Source: Qipengyuania vulgaris (GTDB lineage Bacteria; Pseudomonadota; Alphaproteobacteria; Sphingomonadales; Sphingomonadaceae). From it: a DNA stretch of 64,000 nucleotides. The first letter of the stretch is position 1. Each line of letters starts with the position of its first letter. The stretch spans positions 186,001 to 250,000 of the forward strand of contig NZ_WTYC01000001.1 in NCBI RefSeq assembly GCF_009827325.1, written 5' to 3'. Both the position numbers and the translations under genes were made by a program. Shown here piece by piece: positions 41,717 through 51,488 of this stretch. Below the pieces are notes generated by a model. It worked only from the letters and a program-made list of their open reading frames with translations, did not search any database and was not told the origin of the DNA.

Positions 41717-43288
41717 CTAAACAAGGCCGGGGCGTGGCGAATTTTCCGTCCCGTTCGTTCCGTTCTCGGGCTTCCACCGCAGTCCGGTGATCCAAGCCCC
41801 GTCATTGTGCTTGCTGCCAAACCCCTGTCCCCGGATACGCTTCCCGAACTGCACCTTCCCGACGATGTTGCGAACGCCTGAGCGCCGCGCCCAGTTCTCA
41901 AAATTCAGATACAGTTCGGCCAGCGTGATCTCGCCCGCCGGGTCCATCTCGCATCGTTCCGCGACGAACGACCGAACCTGATCGGCCTCGCGCCGCCATT
42001 CCTCCCGCGCCGTGATGGACGATGCTGGCAATGTGAAGCCGTGCTGCGTTGCGTAAGCGTAGTGTTGAAGCGCGAGATTCAGGATACCGGGCAGTTCGAC
42101 AATCAGCTTGTCGGCCAGCTGCTCGTCCTGCTCGTGGTCGGCAAATTGGCGATTGAAAGGAACGATCACCGCCCGACGATACAGCCCGTCCGAAAAGTCG
42201 CGAGTGTGGGGCATGTGGTTCGTCCCGAACCAGCACGTAGCGAACGCTCGCATATCGAACGGGTCGCGGTTCTTTCGCTCCACGGTGCTGATCTCGCCCG
42301 ATACGATCGCCTTCAATTCATCGTCAGCAATCACCTTCCCCTCCGGCAGTTCGCTTACGATGTTGGCCAGCTTCATATGCAGATGCGCGCGCTGCCATTT
42401 GCTATCGAATTGCGACGGCTTCACGCCCGCCACGTTCTCGCGCCCGACAAGGGCTTCGATCACCCGCAACAGGACAGACTTGCCGTTCGCGCCGTTGCCT
42501 ATCAGCAGGACGAATTTCTCGTGCCTGGCATGTGCCATGAGAGAGTAACCTATCAGCTGGAGCACGGCGCGAATTTTGTCTGGCGCGTCGTGATCGTCGC
42601 GAAACACAGCCCACAGAAATGTCACGAAGCCGGGGGCCTGAGCCGCCGGATCGTACGGTACGGGGATAAGCGTAGTCCGATAATGCTCCCGCCGGTGCGG
42701 TCGCTGCATCCACCCCTGATCGGTCAATTCGAGTTCGCCGCTGAGCGTATTCACGACCTCGGGACAGCCGATGTTGAATTGGTGATCGGGCAGGTACGTC
42801 TGTTTGCGGATTAGCCCCGTGACGCTTTCGACCAGCGCGTTCGTGATTTTCTCATTGCTAGCACTGAGCGTGGCGATCACCTCTTGCGACACGGCGATGT
42901 CCTCGCGCCTTCGCCATACCGTGCCGTCCCATCGCCACAAATGGGACTCGGCAAACAGGATGTTCTCAGGACCGATTGCTTTGATGGTGTTGCGGGCATG
43001 GGCGAGATGATCGTCCCCGCGCCGCCTACTCTTTGCCGCCTCACTTCGCAGCGCACCAATCGACATACCCGTCACATTCTTCATGTAGTTCAGGACGGAC
43101 TCGCATTCGATGGCGGACAGAGTGCCTGCCAGAGCCGCGATATCGCATAAGCGCGCAGATCGTTCGGGCTCCGTCGCCGGAGCCGTGAGCACCGCCGCTT
43201 GCAAGGTTGCCACCGTGATCTCGGGTGGCAATTGCGAGACTTGGGGCGCGGGCGCACCTTGCGCACCTTGAATTTGAGTGGTATTCAT
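41717..43288 (-). CDS. P4/D5-type phage primase-helicase
   Basis: 523 aa. A short N-terminal region is followed by the D5_N-like part (about 190-260, RTTLIPVPYDPAAQAP) and a superfamily 3 helicase with Walker A GNGANGKSVLLR near residue 265, Walker B-like ANIVSELPEGK, and sensor region CWFGTNHMPHTRDFSDGLYR. The C-terminus is a winged-helix-like domain. The family initiates replication of satellite phages and plasmids. Lacks the N-terminal Toprim/AEP primase domain seen in the longest members, so it may be mainly a helicase. Confidence 0.9.
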   Translation of the reverse strand: MNTTQIQGAQGAPAPQVSQLPPEITVATLQAAVLTAPATEPERSARLCDIAALAGTLSAIECESVLNYMKNVTGMSIGALRSEAAKSRRRGDDHLAHARNTIKAIGPENILFAESHLWRWDGTVWRRREDIAVSQEVIATLSASNEKITNALVESVTGLIRKQTYLPDHQFNIGCPEVVNTLSGELELTDQGWMQRPHRREHYRTTLIPVPYDPAAQAPGFVTFLWAVFRDDHDAPDKIRAVLQLIGYSLMAHARHEKFVLLIGNGANGKSVLLRVIEALVGRENVAGVKPSQFDSKWQRAHLHMKLANIVSELPEGKVIADDELKAIVSGEISTVERKNRDPFDMRAFATCWFGTNHMPHTRDFSDGLYRRAVIVPFNRQFADHEQDEQLADKLIVELPGILNLALQHYAYATQHGFTLPASSITAREEWRREADQVRSFVAERCEMDPAGEITLAELYLNFENWARRSGVRNIVGKVQFGKRIRGQGFGSKHNDGAWITGLRWKPENGTNGTENSPRPGLV

Positions 43289-43345
43289 TTACCGTTCCAC
43301 TTTGACCCGACCCGTTGCGCAGCGACCCGCGCGACGGGTCATTTT

Positions 43346-43528
43346 TTATCCAGCGTTGGCGCGTTCCCGAGTGGCAAGCCAATGGTCCACCTCGTCTGCA
43401 CGCCAACGGGCGCAGCCGGGAGACAGCTTGATAGGTGCGGGGAATTGTGGATCGCTGCGAACGTAACGCCACACTGTGGCGCGTGAAATTGTCAGCTTTT
43501 CTGCGACCTGATCGACAGTCTGAAGCAT
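43346..43528 (-). CDS. AlpA family DNA-binding regulator
   Basis: 60 aa from ATG 43528 (GAGG upstream; the frame is open 16 codons more). The winged-HTH pattern VAEKLTISRATVWRYVRSD, then FPAPIKLSPGCARWRADEVD, WLATRE is typical of AlpA, which activates integrase/excision genes of P4-like elements. It stands just upstream of the primase on the same strand. Confidence 0.85.
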   Translation of the reverse strand: MLQTVDQVAEKLTISRATVWRYVRSDPQFPAPIKLSPGCARWRADEVDHWLATRERANAG

Positions 43529-43761
43529 TTTCGTAACCTCGGGACAAATGGCGCACGTGCACCGATTTTGCCGCACCGGTCCGAATGACCGCTAGGGGTT
43601 GTAGGTACCCCCGGTTACTCGCGCTAACTGCATAAGTCTGAATCCGAATTGGCTCTAAGGCAAGTGCAAATCGTCGCATTCTTACTTAGGTATAATCGGC
43701 CCGGGGTTTGGCACTCTCTATTGAGCGGGGTTCATCGACGGCAAACCACGGCTTCATCGCT

Positions 43762-44604
43762 TTAGAAGGGTATGTCGTCCACTTCTAAGTCAACATCGAG
43801 AGATTGTTCGAAAGTACCTTCTGAGGTCACGACTTCAACTTTGACCCAACCAGACATTCGGTAGGAGTCTTGCAGCTCCTCCCCCGTGAACTTGCTCCAT
43901 ACTTCCTTTTTTCCTCGCACCCTCACCTGTGCCCACATGCCAGGAGCGATGCGAGCGACCGGACTCTTTATGAAATGCCGGACGGAACTGCCCTCGCCTG
44001 TCTGAACTGCGGCGCATTCCACACCTTCTAGTTCGTATGTCCAATTAGGTCCGGTTTTAAGATAGATGGCCTCGATTTCCGGGGACTTCCGCTTCGTTTC
44101 ATTTTTTAACTCAAAAGTTAGGTCGACTTCAGCGTCCGCTCGATATGACCCTTTGATTAAATTCCCGGTCATTCTCGCCAAAGTGATCGAGAAAGACTTA
44201 AATTTACGGCTTTCGGCTTCTTTCCGTAGCCACTCAAATTCGTGAGTGAGACTTTCTTTTAACGACTGGATCGACTTGCCATAAACAATATGACGATGAT
44301 GCTTTAGATCGAAAGGTATGTCGTTTGCATCCTGCGTTAGGAGCGTCACCAGCTTACCCAGTGCGTGAGCGTACCCGACCTCATAGAAGACGTTGGGGTT
44401 CCTATCCGTCATGTCAGCAATTATGAAATCGGCGTCCTTTATTTGCCGATAAATTCGCTCAAGCATCGTCTCGGAATATCTTTGCTCATCGACCCTTTCC
44501 GCGACGACACCACACTCAGTTGCGGTTTCTTGGATGCCCAACTTGTAGATGTCGGAGAATTCTTTGGAAAACGGCATCAGAACGAAAGCAAAGGGCTTAG
44601 GCAA
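43762..44604 (-). CDS. Nucleoside 2-deoxyribosyltransferase/TIR-like domain protein, candidate defence effector
   Basis: 280 aa, TTG start supported by GAGGTGA six bases before. The N-terminal domain (about 1-120) starts FAFVLMPFSKEFSDIY and carries DADFIIADMTDRNPNVFYEV then GYAHALGKLVTLLTQ: the ADxxIA and E-x-G-x-A-x-A-x-GK pattern of NDT-fold enzymes, with a plausible catalytic Glu in YEVGYAHA. The C-terminal half (about 150-280) is beta-rich and unrecognised. This fold is related to TIR and often serves as a nucleotide- or NAD-degrading effector in defence islands. It is between the integrase and the AlpA-like gene. Confidence 0.7.
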   Translation of the reverse strand: MPKPFAFVLMPFSKEFSDIYKLGIQETATECGVVAERVDEQRYSETMLERIYRQIKDADFIIADMTDRNPNVFYEVGYAHALGKLVTLLTQDANDIPFDLKHHRHIVYGKSIQSLKESLTHEFEWLRKEAESRKFKSFSITLARMTGNLIKGSYRADAEVDLTFELKNETKRKSPEIEAIYLKTGPNWTYELEGVECAAVQTGEGSSVRHFIKSPVARIAPGMWAQVRVRGKKEVWSKFTGEELQDSYRMSGWVKVEVVTSEGTFEQSLDVDLEVDDIPF

Positions 44605-44637
44605 ATTTCACCTCACTCAACATTTGTACTGGCAGGC

Positions 44638-45939
44638 TTATGCCTTGATGGGTGCGATAACTAGTACGTTATCCGCCGTCGCGCGACCCATGCACCAGTC
44701 CGACCACGCTTGCATAATAGGACGGCGCTCGTCCAACGCATCGCCGCGATCGTAGGCTTGTTCGGTTTTCGACCCGACCTTGTGAGCAAGTGCCGTTTCG
44801 ACCAAATCGCGAGGAAACTTGCCCTTCGCCCATGTCTTGAACGATGCGCGCAGCCCATGCGGCACGGCTGGCGATCCCGAGTCCCTGTCGACAAAGCCCG
44901 TTTCGTCCTTTTCGTGGATCGTTCGCATCGCCTTGCCGATTGCAGCGTTCGTAAGTTCCTTGTCGCGCGGCGAAGGAAATAACAGGTCAACACCTTCGCG
45001 CCGTTCCAGCCCGTCGATCAATGCCAATGCCTCATCGGACAGCGGGATGCGGTGCTCGCGCCGATCCTTTGCCCTGCCCTTCATGCGAGCCGCAGGGATG
45101 GTCCAGACCCGCGCGTCGCAGTCAATCTCGCCCCATCTCGCACCCGCTACGTTGTCGACCCGCACGGCAGTCAATGCGAGGAAGCGAAGCGCGACAGCGG
45201 CCATCCCGTCCTGCTTGCCCACAGCATCAAACCATGCGGCCATGCGGTCGACAGCGACATGGGGACGGCTTGTGACAGTTGCGCCGCCCTGATCGTCGAT
45301 CCACTGTTTGAGTGCGCCCTTGGACGCGGGATTAGCGGCGTCCTGCCGATGTCCTGCATCGATCGCCCATGCGAGCACGGATTCGATGCGACCGCGCACC
45401 TTTACCGCCGTTGCGTTCTTGTCCTGCCAGATCGGCTCCAGAACCCGCTTGATATCCGGCAACCCGATCTCGTCGACCAGCATCTTACCGATTACGGGGA
45501 CGGCATAGGTTTCCAGCGTGGTCCGCCATTCCGCGCGCTGCCAATCGTGGCGCAGCTTCGCCATGCGCCCCGTACCCATGTATTTCTCGACCGCCTGAGC
45601 GAATGTCAGATCGCGCATTTGCTTTGCGATCAGCGCCGCGCGGGCTTCACGCTTTTCGGCAACAGGATCGCGGCCCTCAGTTCTGATCGCATCGATTGCA
45701 GCCCGCGCCTTCTTATGCGCGTCGGCGAGCGTGACGGCGGGATAACTGCCCAAGCCCATGTCTCGGCGCTTCGATCCTACCTTCGCCCGCAATATCCATG
45801 ATCGTCCGCCGCTTGCCGTGGTTTGCAAACATAATCCTGGCACCGTGCCGACCGGATGTAGGTGTTTGGACTGTTTTCCCTCGGGATGCGACAAACGGGA
45901 CACTTCAAGGGCGGCGAGCGGTTTTGCTATGATAGGCAT
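44638..45939 (-). CDS. P4-type tyrosine integrase of island 2
   Basis: 433 aa from ATG 45939 (MPIIAKPLAALEVSRLSHPE); GTG codons 3 and 7 codons upstream are alternatives. The N-terminal DUF4102 arm-binding domain (GVPG-like GLCLQTTASGGRSWILR) is followed by the core-binding helix bundle and the catalytic domain: Arg in LTAVRVDNVAGARW, HRIPLS, HGLRASFKTWA, LAHKVGSKTEQAYDRGD with Tyr. The arm-type repeats overlap its leader, which suggests autoregulation. Confidence 0.93.
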   Translation of the reverse strand: MPIIAKPLAALEVSRLSHPEGKQSKHLHPVGTVPGLCLQTTASGGRSWILRAKVGSKRRDMGLGSYPAVTLADAHKKARAAIDAIRTEGRDPVAEKREARAALIAKQMRDLTFAQAVEKYMGTGRMAKLRHDWQRAEWRTTLETYAVPVIGKMLVDEIGLPDIKRVLEPIWQDKNATAVKVRGRIESVLAWAIDAGHRQDAANPASKGALKQWIDDQGGATVTSRPHVAVDRMAAWFDAVGKQDGMAAVALRFLALTAVRVDNVAGARWGEIDCDARVWTIPAARMKGRAKDRREHRIPLSDEALALIDGLERREGVDLLFPSPRDKELTNAAIGKAMRTIHEKDETGFVDRDSGSPAVPHGLRASFKTWAKGKFPRDLVETALAHKVGSKTEQAYDRGDALDERRPIMQAWSDWCMGRATADNVLVIAPIKA

Positions 45940-45941
45940 CT

Positions 45942-45961
45942 GCCCCACATAACGCCCCACA
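45942..45961. repeat. Paired GCCCCACA repeats, candidate integrase arm site (right)
   Basis: GCCCCACA at 45942-45949 and 45954-45961, 12 bp apart, same orientation as the left pair. It sits 3 bp upstream of the integrase ATG. Confidence 0.65.
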
Positions 45962-46172
45962 AAATAATTGCGACTGATTTCTAAAGTCTAACCACGATTG
46001 CGACAGGTTTTTGAGTCGGTCGATTAACGAACGAATTGCGTAAAACTCTGCTTAAATAGCTGTTTTCAATCCACAAAATATCCGGTGCCGACCTTCAACC
46101 GGGAACCATCCTCGGGGTCGACAAAGGGCCGGGGGGGTCATTTGACACAGCCTGAAACTCGCCCATGCCTCA

Positions 46173-46192
46173 AACTCGGGGAGCCATTTTCC
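46173..46192. repeat. attR of island 2
   Basis: Right copy of AACTCGGGGAGCCATTTTCC. The stop codon of the TauE/SafE permease begins at the very next base, so the empty site had this gene ending right beside tRNA-Asn. Confidence 0.88.
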
Positions 46193-46936
46193 TTACATCG
46201 CGAACAGCAGTCTCGAGCCCACCCACGCGGTGAGCAGTGCCGTGCCCCAGCGTATCCATCGTTGAGGGATAAATTTGAGCGCCAGCAAGCTTCCGAGCTG
46301 ACCGCCTATTGCGACCGCGACAATAAGCGGAAGACCTATATCGACTGCCGCCAGAAAACGCCCCTCGCCGCCTTTGATGATCTGACCCGCCAAACCGAAT
46401 AGCGAGTTGATCAGAATGAACAGGCTGGTGGTTGCAGCGATGGCTCTTGCGCCATCCCAGCGGCAAAGATGGAGGATCGGCGCAAGGAAAATGCCACCAC
46501 CGATACCGACCAATCCGGCGAGATATCCAAGCGGAGCGGCCACGACGGGCATATAGCGTGACCAGCGATGTGGCTCACCCTCGGCCTTGCCTATTGGCAA
46601 AAGCATCGTGGCGGCAGTCAACACCAAGCTCAGCCCCAAAAGTGTGAGGAAGGTACTTTCTCCTATCGGGGTCAGACCACCAAAGAATGCAGCCGGCGCC
46701 GCGATAGCAGTTAATGTCAGCGCCCCTTTCCAGGGCGTGATGCCTGCGCGAGCGAAACGGATAGTGCTGCCAGCGACGACCACGATATTGCAGGATAGCG
46801 CGATCAGCGGGAGGATGCGAAAGTCCAAGCCCGACAAGGCCAGCAACGCATTATAGGTTGAGCCTCCACCGAAGCCGACGCTCGCGTAGAGTAACGCGGT
46901 GACGAAAAAGGCGGCAATGAGCCAGATCATGCTCAT
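46193..46936 (-). CDS. TauE/SafE family sulfite/sulfonate exporter-like permease
   Basis: 247 aa with about 8 membrane helices. The repeated family motif is GFGGGSTYNALLALSG near residue 22 and GIGGGIFLAPIL near 146 (Gly-rich loops typical of TauE/SafE). Substrates range from sulfite to sulfoacetate; none can be chosen here. It is 41 bp downstream of secA on the same strand. Its 3' end abuts attR of island 2 but the reading frame seems intact. Confidence 0.85.
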   Translation of the reverse strand: MSMIWLIAAFFVTALLYASVGFGGGSTYNALLALSGLDFRILPLIALSCNIVVVAGSTIRFARAGITPWKGALTLTAIAAPAAFFGGLTPIGESTFLTLLGLSLVLTAATMLLPIGKAEGEPHRWSRYMPVVAAPLGYLAGLVGIGGGIFLAPILHLCRWDGARAIAATTSLFILINSLFGLAGQIIKGGEGRFLAAVDIGLPLIVAVAIGGQLGSLLALKFIPQRWIRWGTALLTAWVGSRLLFAM

Positions 46937-46977
46937 GCCGCCTCTATCGTTACATGTGCCGCGTCAAGCGACGCGTC

Positions 46978-49779
46978 TCAGGCATTGGCGCGGATGGCAC
47001 CGTGGCAATGCTTGTACTTGTTGCCCGATCCGCAGGGGCACGGCTCGTTGCGGCTGACATTCATATTTGCATACGGGTTTTCGGTGGCGGAACCTCCGGG
47101 CCCAACTGCTGCGCGTGCACTTCCCGCGAGAGCGCCGAACAGGGCCGCACGCTGTTCCGAGCCATCGCCATCGTTCGAATCTTCGAGCCCTGTCAGAGGG
47201 TCGATATGGCCTGTCAGGAAATCGGGCAAATCTGGCAAGTCCACACGTGGAAGCGGAGCAGGTTCAGCCAATTGGACGGTCAGCAATTTGGCAGTTACAT
47301 CTTCGCGCAGCTTGTCGAGCATGCTTTCGAATAGCGCGAACGCTTCTTGCTTGTACTCGTTCAGCGGCTGCTTTTGAGCATGGGCGCGCAGACCCACGAC
47401 CTGACGCAGAGCGTCGAGCGTCGCGAGATGCTCTTTCCACTGGTGATCGAGTTCCTGGAGGAGCAGGCTCTTTTCGACCCGGCGCCAGATCGAAGGATCG
47501 GCCTTGGCGATCTTCTCATCCATTCGCCGATCCGCTTCCTCGCGGATGCGCTCCTCGATCAATTCGGGTTCGATATGATTTTCTTCGAGCCAGTCATCCA
47601 TGGGGAATGACATGCCGAACACGTCTTCGACCTTGGTCTTGAGGCCATCCATGTCCCATTGCTCGGGATAGGATCCCGGCGGGCAATGTTCGCCTACGAT
47701 CGCGTTGATCGCATCGTGGCGCATGTCCACCACGACATCGTCCACTGCTTCGCTGTCCATGATTTCGGCGCGCTGCTCGTAGATGACCTTGCGCTGGTCG
47801 TTCATCACGTCATCGTATTGGACGACCTGCTTGCGGATTTCGTAATTGCGCGCCTCGACCTTTTTCTGGGCGGTTTCGATGGCCTTGGAAAGCCACTTCG
47901 AGCCAATCGCTTCACCGTCTTCAAGGTTCGAATTCATCATACGAGCGAAGAGCGTATCGGGGCCAAAGATGCGCAGCAGGTCGTCTTCCAGGCAGAGATA
48001 GAACCGGCTGAGGCCTGGATCGCCCTGACGGCCAGAACGTCCACGGAGCTGGTTATCGATGCGGCGACTTTCATGGCGCTCTGTCGCAAGGACGAACAGG
48101 CCGCCGGCTTCGAGAACCCGTTCCCGCTCCGCAGCAACTTCTGCCTTAATCCGATCCACTTCCTGCTGACGCTTCGGGTTATCCTCCGCAAGTTCGGAAA
48201 GTTCATCGTCGATCCGGAATTCGACATTTCCCCCCAGCTGAATGTCGGTCCCGCGACCGGCCATGTTTGTCGCAATGGTCACCGCCCCGATGCGGCCAGC
48301 CTGCGCCACGATGTGCGCTTCGCGTTCGTGCTGGCGGGCGTTCAGGATTTCGTGCTTCACTCCCTCCTTGTCGAGGAAGCTGGAGAGCAGTTCGGACTTC
48401 TCGATCGACACCGTACCGACCAGCACTGGCTGTCCGATCTCGTTCTTTTCCTTGATTGCCTTGGCAATCGCCTGGAACTTGTCCTGCGTGTTCTTGTAGA
48501 ACTCGTCTTCTTCGTCGATGCGCTGGACGGGGACATTGGTCGGGATCTCGACCACGTTCATCTTGTAGATGTCCCAGAATTCCGCCGCTTCAGTGGCTGC
48601 CGTACCGGTCATGCCGGAAAGCTTGGGATACATGCGGAAGTAGTTCTGGAACGTGATCGAGGCGAGAGTCTGGTTCTCCGGCTCGATCTTCACATCTTCC
48701 TTCGCTTCAACCGCCTGATGCAGACCGTTCGACCACCGGCGGCCCTCCATCATACGGCCGGTAAATTCGTCGATGATGACAACCTTGCCTTCTTCGCCCA
48801 TGGTACCGTCGGGCTGCATCTTCTTGTCATACTTGACGATGTAGTCGGTATCGCGCTTGAACATGATGTTCGCTTTCAGCGCCTGGTCGAGGTGGTGAAC
48901 CACCTGTGTATTCTCTACATCGTAGAGGTTGTCGGTTTCGAGAAGGCCGGCTTCCGTCAGCATCTCCTCGATCGCATCGGTACCTTCTTCGGTCCAAGTG
49001 ATGTTCTTCGTTTTCTCGTCCGCATCGTACCACTCGGGTTCGATCTTCTTCACGATCTCGTCGATCGACACGTAGAGGTCCGATTTGTCCTCCGTCGGAC
49101 CAGAGATGATCAGCGGAGTCCGCGCTTCGTCGATGAGGATCGAATCCACCTCGTCGACGATGGCGAAATTGAACGGGCGCTGCACCATCTGGCCGCGATC
49201 ATGCTTCATGTTGTCGCGCAAATAATCGAAACCGAATTCGTTATTGGTCCCGTATGTAATGTCGGCGCCATAGGCATCGCGGCGCTGCATTTCTCCGAGA
49301 TTGGGGACGATGACACCTACCGTCAGCCCGAGGAAGTTGTGCAACTGGCCCATCCATTCCGCATCGCGGCGGGCGAGATAGTCGTTCACGGTGACGACGT
49401 GGACGCCTTTGCCTTCGATGGCATTCAGATAGGTTGCGAGCGTTGCGACAAGAGTCTTGCCCTCGCCCGTGCGCATCTCGGCAATTTCGCCGCGATGAAG
49501 CACAACGCCGCCGACCATCTGCACATCGAAATGGCGCATGCCGAGTACGCGAACCGAGGCTTCCCTCACAGTGGCGAAGGCTTCCGGTAGAACGTCGTCC
49601 AGCGTCTTGCCGTCCGCCAGTTGCTGGCGGAACTTGTCCGTCTGCGCGCGCAGTTCATCGTCGCTAAACTCCTGTATCTGGGGTTCAAGCGCGTTGATCT
49701 GGTCGACGATCTTGCGGATGGAACTGACGTAACGGTCGTTGGACGAGCCGAAAACGGACTTCATGAGCGTATTGAACAT
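46978..49779 (-). CDS. secA: Preprotein translocase ATPase SecA
   Basis: 933 aa from [20 protein letters not shown] at 49779; the frame is open 24 codons further, rejected as the family starts here. Walker [18 protein letters not shown]-like [18 protein letters not shown], motif [14 protein letters not shown], and [13 protein letters not shown]. The C-terminal zinc-binding tail [14 protein letters not shown] binds SecB and phospholipids. It drives export through SecYEG; together with the several signal peptides in the window it shows a standard Sec system. Confidence 0.97.
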   Translation of the reverse strand: MFNTLMKSVFGSSNDRYVSSIRKIVDQINALEPQIQEFSDDELRAQTDKFRQQLADGKTLDDVLPEAFATVREASVRVLGMRHFDVQMVGGVVLHRGEIAEMRTGEGKTLVATLATYLNAIEGKGVHVVTVNDYLARRDAEWMGQLHNFLGLTVGVIVPNLGEMQRRDAYGADITYGTNNEFGFDYLRDNMKHDRGQMVQRPFNFAIVDEVDSILIDEARTPLIISGPTEDKSDLYVSIDEIVKKIEPEWYDADEKTKNITWTEEGTDAIEEMLTEAGLLETDNLYDVENTQVVHHLDQALKANIMFKRDTDYIVKYDKKMQPDGTMGEEGKVVIIDEFTGRMMEGRRWSNGLHQAVEAKEDVKIEPENQTLASITFQNYFRMYPKLSGMTGTAATEAAEFWDIYKMNVVEIPTNVPVQRIDEEDEFYKNTQDKFQAIAKAIKEKNEIGQPVLVGTVSIEKSELLSSFLDKEGVKHEILNARQHEREAHIVAQAGRIGAVTIATNMAGRGTDIQLGGNVEFRIDDELSELAEDNPKRQQEVDRIKAEVAAERERVLEAGGLFVLATERHESRRIDNQLRGRSGRQGDPGLSRFYLCLEDDLLRIFGPDTLFARMMNSNLEDGEAIGSKWLSKAIETAQKKVEARNYEIRKQVVQYDDVMNDQRKVIYEQRAEIMDSEAVDDVVVDMRHDAINAIVGEHCPPGSYPEQWDMDGLKTKVEDVFGMSFPMDDWLEENHIEPELIEERIREEADRRMDEKIAKADPSIWRRVEKSLLLQELDHQWKEHLATLDALRQVVGLRAHAQKQPLNEYKQEAFALFESMLDKLREDVTAKLLTVQLAEPAPLPRVDLPDLPDFLTGHIDPLTGLEDSNDGDGSEQRAALFGALAGSARAAVGPGGSATENPYANMNVSRNEPCPCGSGNKYKHCHGAIRANA

Positions 49780-49875
49780 GGGTGGGCGAAGACCTTGAAT
49801 ATCTGGGGGATCGTATGCGGAATACCCGCGCACACTCTCGGTGCCGGGCAAGCGTATCTGAATGTGCCGGAAGGG

Positions 49876-50151
49876 CTATTCGAAAGCGCGGTCGGCGCCC
49901 AACATTACCGAAGGAATGTAGACGGTGACGGGTTCCTGCTTCTTGCAGGGCGTCACCTTCTCGCCGCGCAGCTTTTGCTTGCGCTGCTTGTCAGCACAGA
50001 CGTTCTGCGCGTCGCGGGTTTCAGTTTCTCGGGAGTCCGACGGCTGCTCAACACCCACACCCACAGCGCTATTCACCGCGGCCTGAACAGGCGCGCCAAT
50101 AGCGGCGAGACCGGTCAGAAGAGCAATCAGGGCGAGTAGTTGGCGCAGCAT
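49876..50151 (-). CDS. Small exported protein of unknown function
   Basis: 91 aa with signal peptide MLRQLLALIALLTGLAAIGA followed by PVQAA. The mature region is short and basic with two cysteines (NVCADKQRKQKLRG and TPCKKQE). Divergent from argJ and upstream of secA. Not recognised; in homologous loci such genes are also next to secA, by memory only. Confidence 0.6.
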   Translation of the reverse strand: MLRQLLALIALLTGLAAIGAPVQAAVNSAVGVGVEQPSDSRETETRDAQNVCADKQRKQKLRGEKVTPCKKQEPVTVYIPSVMLGADRAFE

Positions 50152-50261
50152 AATTGCCCCAAGTGATAGCGCACTAATACTAAGGATTAAAGAGCAAAGG
50201 CCGTTTTTTCCGCGGCGAGCGGTGCTTGCGGCGCGGCGCGGCGCGGTATAGCGCGCTGTGC

Positions 50262-51488
50262 ATGGATCTGCCCCCCTCCCCTCTCGCCCGCCCCTTTCCC
50301 GACCTTCCCGAGATCGACGGCGTGACGCTCCGCGCGGCGCGGGCTCGGTACAAGAACTGGGATCGGTCCGATCTGACTTTTGCCGAACTGGCGGAAGGTA
50401 CCAGCGTTGCCGGAGTTTTCACCAAATCGGCATGCGCTTCGAGCGAGGTCGAGATGGGCCGCGAGCAGGCCAAGCTTGGCAGGGCGCGCGCACTAATCGT
50501 CAATGCAGGCAACTCCAATGCCTTTACCGGTATCCGCGGACGTGAGGCGGTGGAGCAGATCATGGCGCAAGTCGCCGACGCGCTGGAGTGCGAGCCGAGC
50601 GAGGTGTTCGTCTCTTCCACCGGCGTCATTGGCGTCCCCCTCCCCAAGGGCAAGGCGCGAGACGGAGTGGCCGCAGTTCTTGAGGCTGAACCCTGCAGTT
50701 GGGAAGAAGCCGCAGGGGCCATCGGCACCACCGACACATTCTTGAAAGGATCGACCGCTGCGGCGATGCTGGGGGACCAGCGGGTCGAACTTGCCGGAAT
50801 CATCAAGGGTAGCGGAATGATCGCGCCCGATATGGCGACCATGCTCGGGTATATTTTCACCGATGCTGCGGTGGAGCCGGTATTCCTGCAGGAAATGCTG
50901 TCCAAGGCGAATGAGGAAACCTTTTCCTGTATTACCGTCGATGGCGATACTTCGACGAGTGATACGGTACTCGCCTTCGCCACCGGAAAGGCAGGAAATA
51001 CAGCGCTTTCCTCTTGGGAGGACGCCGGGGCCGACGCTTTCTATGCCGCCTTGCTCGACCTTTGCCGGGATCTCGCGCGGCTCGTGGTTCGCGACGGGGA
51101 AGGCGCGCAGAAGTTCATCGAGATCGCCGTGACCGGCGCGGCTAGCGGCGCGAGCGCGCGGCGCGTCGGGCTCGCGATCGCCAACTCACCGCTAGTGAAG
51201 ACAGCAATCGCTGGCGGAGATGCCAATTGGGGGCGCGTGGTTATGGCAGTCGGAAAGGCGGGCGAGCCCGCCGACCGGGACCGGCTTTCGATCGGCTTCG
51301 GCGGCACCTGGGCAGCGAAGGACGGCCAGCCGCTGGCAGATTACGACGAGGTTCCCGTGGCTGCACATCTCGAAGGCCACGAAATCCGCATCGACGTGGA
51401 CCTGGGGATTGGCGAAGGCCGTGCCACCGTCTGGACCTGCGATCTGACGCACGGATATATCTCGATCAACGCGGACTATCGTTCGTGA
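50262..51488 (+). CDS. argJ: Bifunctional glutamate N-acetyltransferase / amino-acid acetyltransferase ArgJ
   Basis: 408 aa from MDLPPSPLARPFPDLPEIDG at 50262 (the frame is open 12 codons more). ArgJ is made as one chain and self-cleaves at the Thr in IKGSGMIAPDMATMLGY (about residue 190). It carries the recycling acetyl transfer from N-acetylornithine to glutamate and may also use acetyl-CoA. Conserved VNAGNSNAFTG and GDANWGRVVMAVGKAGE are present. The next gene's GTG overlaps the argJ stop. Confidence 0.93.
   Translation: MDLPPSPLARPFPDLPEIDGVTLRAARARYKNWDRSDLTFAELAEGTSVAGVFTKSACASSEVEMGREQAKLGRARALIVNAGNSNAFTGIRGREAVEQIMAQVADALECEPSEVFVSSTGVIGVPLPKGKARDGVAAVLEAEPCSWEEAAGAIGTTDTFLKGSTAAAMLGDQRVELAGIIKGSGMIAPDMATMLGYIFTDAAVEPVFLQEMLSKANEETFSCITVDGDTSTSDTVLAFATGKAGNTALSSWEDAGADAFYAALLDLCRDLARLVVRDGEGAQKFIEIAVTGAASGASARRVGLAIANSPLVKTAIAGGDANWGRVVMAVGKAGEPADRDRLSIGFGGTWAAKDGQPLADYDEVPVAAHLEGHEIRIDVDLGIGEGRATVWTCDLTHGYISINADYRS

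Larger units (their letters stand above)
39042..46192. mobile_element. Island 2: 7.15-kb integrative element in tRNA-Asn
   Basis: Bounded by the 20-bp direct repeat AACTCGGGGAGCCATTTTCC overlapping tRNA-Asn. P4-type integrase at the right end, AlpA-like regulator and P4/D5 primase-helicase inside, so it resembles a P4-like or satellite-type integrative element that may replicate. A cassette of small unknown genes lies downstream of the primase, and a deoxyribosyltransferase-like protein sits next to the integrase as likely cargo. No capsid, tail, terminase or conjugation genes are recognised. Confidence 0.88.

Noticed and set aside
39042..46192. Island 2 as a complete prophage
   Set aside because: Only integrase, AlpA-like and primase-helicase genes are phage-like; no capsid, tail, terminase or lysis genes are recognised.
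47659..49590. Plus-strand frame of 643 aa
   Set aside because: Antisense to secA; a high-GC mirror frame with no motifs.
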